From: Nocardia jejuensis NBRC 103114
GTDB lineage: Bacteria > Actinomycetota > Actinomycetes > Mycobacteriales > Mycobacteriaceae
Direction of reading: 5' to 3'
Assembly: GCF_001613145.1 (NCBI RefSeq)
Contig: NZ_BDBU01000010.1
Coordinates: forward strand, 148,470 to 212,469
DNA: 64,000 nucleotides
Both the position numbers and the translations under genes were made by a program. Positions 62,832-64,000 of this stretch are shown here, in pieces. The stretch's first letter is position 1. Each line of letters begins with the position of its first letter. Below the pieces are notes generated by a model. The model did not search any database, was not told the origin of the DNA, and worked only from the letters and a program-made list of their open reading frames with translations.

Positions 62832-64000
62832 TCAGGCGCGGCGGATGCGGCGGTAGGACGGGGCGGCGTTCGCGGCGGTGGCGAGATGGCCTGCGACCTC
62901 GCTGATCTCGGCGTCGTGCAGGGCGGCCACGGTGAGCCGGAGATGATCGGTGTGCGGGTGGTCGGTGACCTCGAACGGTCCGCCGGGGGCCGGCTTGATC
63001 CCGGCGGCGGCCAGGGAGATCATGGCGGCGTTCTCGTCGGCGACGGGAAGCCACAGGTTGATGCCGTCGCGGCGGGGGATGCGAATATCGTGGCGGGCCA
63101 GCGCTTTTCGCAGGGCTTCGGCACGAGCGCGGTAGGTGGTGCGGGCGGTTGCCACGGTGCTGCGGGCGGTGTCGTCGTCGAGCATGTGCAGAATGACACG
63201 CTGGAGCAGTCGGCTCGACCAGCCGGGGCCCAGCATGCGGCGTTCGATCACCGGGTCGAGGTAGCGGGCCGGGCCGCCGACCACCGCCAGTCGCAGGTCC
63301 GCGCCATGGGATTTCGAGTACGAGCGAATGTGCACGGTGTGCGCGGGCCGACGTCCGCCGAGAGATCGCAAGGGAGAGTAGGCGATTCCGTCGGAGTGGT
63401 CGTCCTCGATGACGAGCAGTTCCGAATCCGCCAGTACCTCGGCCAGTTCCCGCACCCGCTGCGCGGACAGGGATGCGCCGGTGGGGTTCTGGGCTCGGGG
63501 CTGCAGCAGCAGCGCGGTCGGAGAGTGCTTCGCCAGCGCCGCGGCCAGTTCGCCGGGTAGTAGCCCGGACTCGTCCATGCCGACCGGAACCGGTCGCGCC
63601 CCGATCCGCGAGAGCAGATCCAGGAACGGCGGGAAGCACGGATTCTCGACCAGCACCGCGTCACCCAACCGGACGTGGGCGGCGAACAATCGATCCACCG
63701 CGTCCAGCGCCCCGTCCAGCACGGTGAAGCGTTCGGCGCGCAGCGGCCAGTCGATCCGCGCCACGGCCTCGAGCTCCGGGAGCATGGCATCGCCCAGATA
63801 GGTCGCCGAGAGGTCGTCGATCGCGCCGTCCTCGGCCAGCACCCGCAGCGCCGCGGTCAGGTCCGGCAGCAGATCGGGATCGGGAACACCGCGCGAGAGA
63901 TCGATCCGGAAGCCGGAGTCCGACTGCGAGTGCAGGCGCTGATAGCGGCCGGACGCGGCGGGCCGGATCGGTTGGGTGGCCGTGCCGACGAAGGTGCCCG
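62832..64000 (-). CDS. MocR-type GntR regulator with aminotransferase domain, partial
   Basis: The frame is open from the stop at 62832 to the window edge, so the gene is cut at its 5' end (about 389 residues seen). The start of the visible part, GTFVGTATQPIRP, is the wing end of a GntR-type helix-turn-helix, and then comes a linker. The rest is a fold-type I PLP-dependent domain: NPCFPPFLDLLSRIGARPVPV, QPRAQNPTGASLS, IEDDHSDGI and SYSKSHGADLRLAVVGG with the PLP-binding lysine in SKSHG. MocR regulators sense pyridoxal phosphate or amino compounds and control a nearby divergent gene, which would lie beyond the window. A GTG at 63842 is an internal codon, not the start. Confidence 0.85.
   Translation of the reverse strand, partial: GTFVGTATQPIRPAASGRYQRLHSQSDSGFRIDLSRGVPDPDLLPDLTAALRVLAEDGAIDDLSATYLGDAMLPELEAVARIDWPLRAERFTVLDGALDAVDRLFAAHVRLGDAVLVENPCFPPFLDLLSRIGARPVPVGMDESGLLPGELAAALAKHSPTALLLQPRAQNPTGASLSAQRVRELAEVLADSELLVIEDDHSDGIAYSPLRSLGGRRPAHTVHIRSYSKSHGADLRLAVVGGPARYLDPVIERRMLGPGWSSRLLQRVILHMLDDDTARSTVATARTTYRARAEALRKALARHDIRIPRRDGINLWLPVADENAAMISLAAAGIKPAPGGPFEVTDHPHTDHLRLTVAALHDAEISEVAGHLATAANAAPSYRRIRRA

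Overview
The window reads as a chromosomal segment of a mycolic-acid actinobacterium, most probably Nocardia. The GC content is very high and GTG starts are common. Pointers to this group are antigen-85-like mycolyltransferases, an F420-type (LLM class) oxidoreductase, the proteasomal ATPase Arc/Mpa, MTB12-like secreted proteins, an EspC-like type VII secretion cassette, XRE/DUF397 pairs and many small hypothetical proteins typical of Nocardia. No rRNA, tRNA, insertion sequence or CRISPR array was recognised.

Layout. 0-7 kb: an F420-type oxidoreductase, then a reverse-strand partner-switching operon in the order RsbR, RsbS, RsbT, RsbX-like phosphatase, fused RsbU/RsbW-type protein and an RsbV-like antagonist. 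A SigB-type promoter candidate lies in front of it, but no sigma factor gene is present. A MarR regulator follows. 7-17 kb: class I fumarase, two tandem VanY-type carboxypeptidases that each carry their own protein repeats, a methyltransferase-like protein, an XRE/DUF397 pair, two coupled tiny Cys/His proteins, and about 1.3 kb of gene-poor DNA holding two kinds of tandem repeat. 16-25 kb: a membrane protein and a type II Wadjet (JetABC) operon that lacks the usual JetD nuclease. 25-34 kb: two antigen-85-like proteins flanking a DUF418-type membrane protein, a DUF2127 protein, an XRE regulator divergent from a resolvase-like protein without a catalytic serine, and an adenylation-carrier-acyltransferase fusion.

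34-46 kb: PAC2 protein, cobalamin-dependent methionine synthase, a membrane Ser/Thr kinase, a HAD phosphatase, an EcsC-like protein, an endonuclease/phosphatase, a YjbR-like protein and an orphan TOPRIM primase-like protein. 46-50 kb: a tight three-gene operon (Fe(II)/2-oxoglutarate oxygenase, SAM methyltransferase, choline/carnitine acyltransferase) that looks like an undescribed small-molecule pathway. 50-54 kb: TerD, HisE, HisG and a type VII secretion cassette. 54-64 kb: a RecB-like nuclease, TrmI, a MarR-controlled dioxygenase/DoxX operon with two perfect operators, two MTB12-like secreted proteins, Arc/Mpa, a small secreted protein, a secreted cyclophilin and a MocR-type regulator cut by the window edge.

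The housekeeping genes (fumarase, metH, hisE/hisG, trmI, arc) are interspersed with accessory blocks. The best candidates for new biology are the oxygenase-methyltransferase-acyltransferase operon, the JetD-less Wadjet operon, the repeat-bearing VanY pair and the resolvase-like/XRE pair with its palindromic operator.
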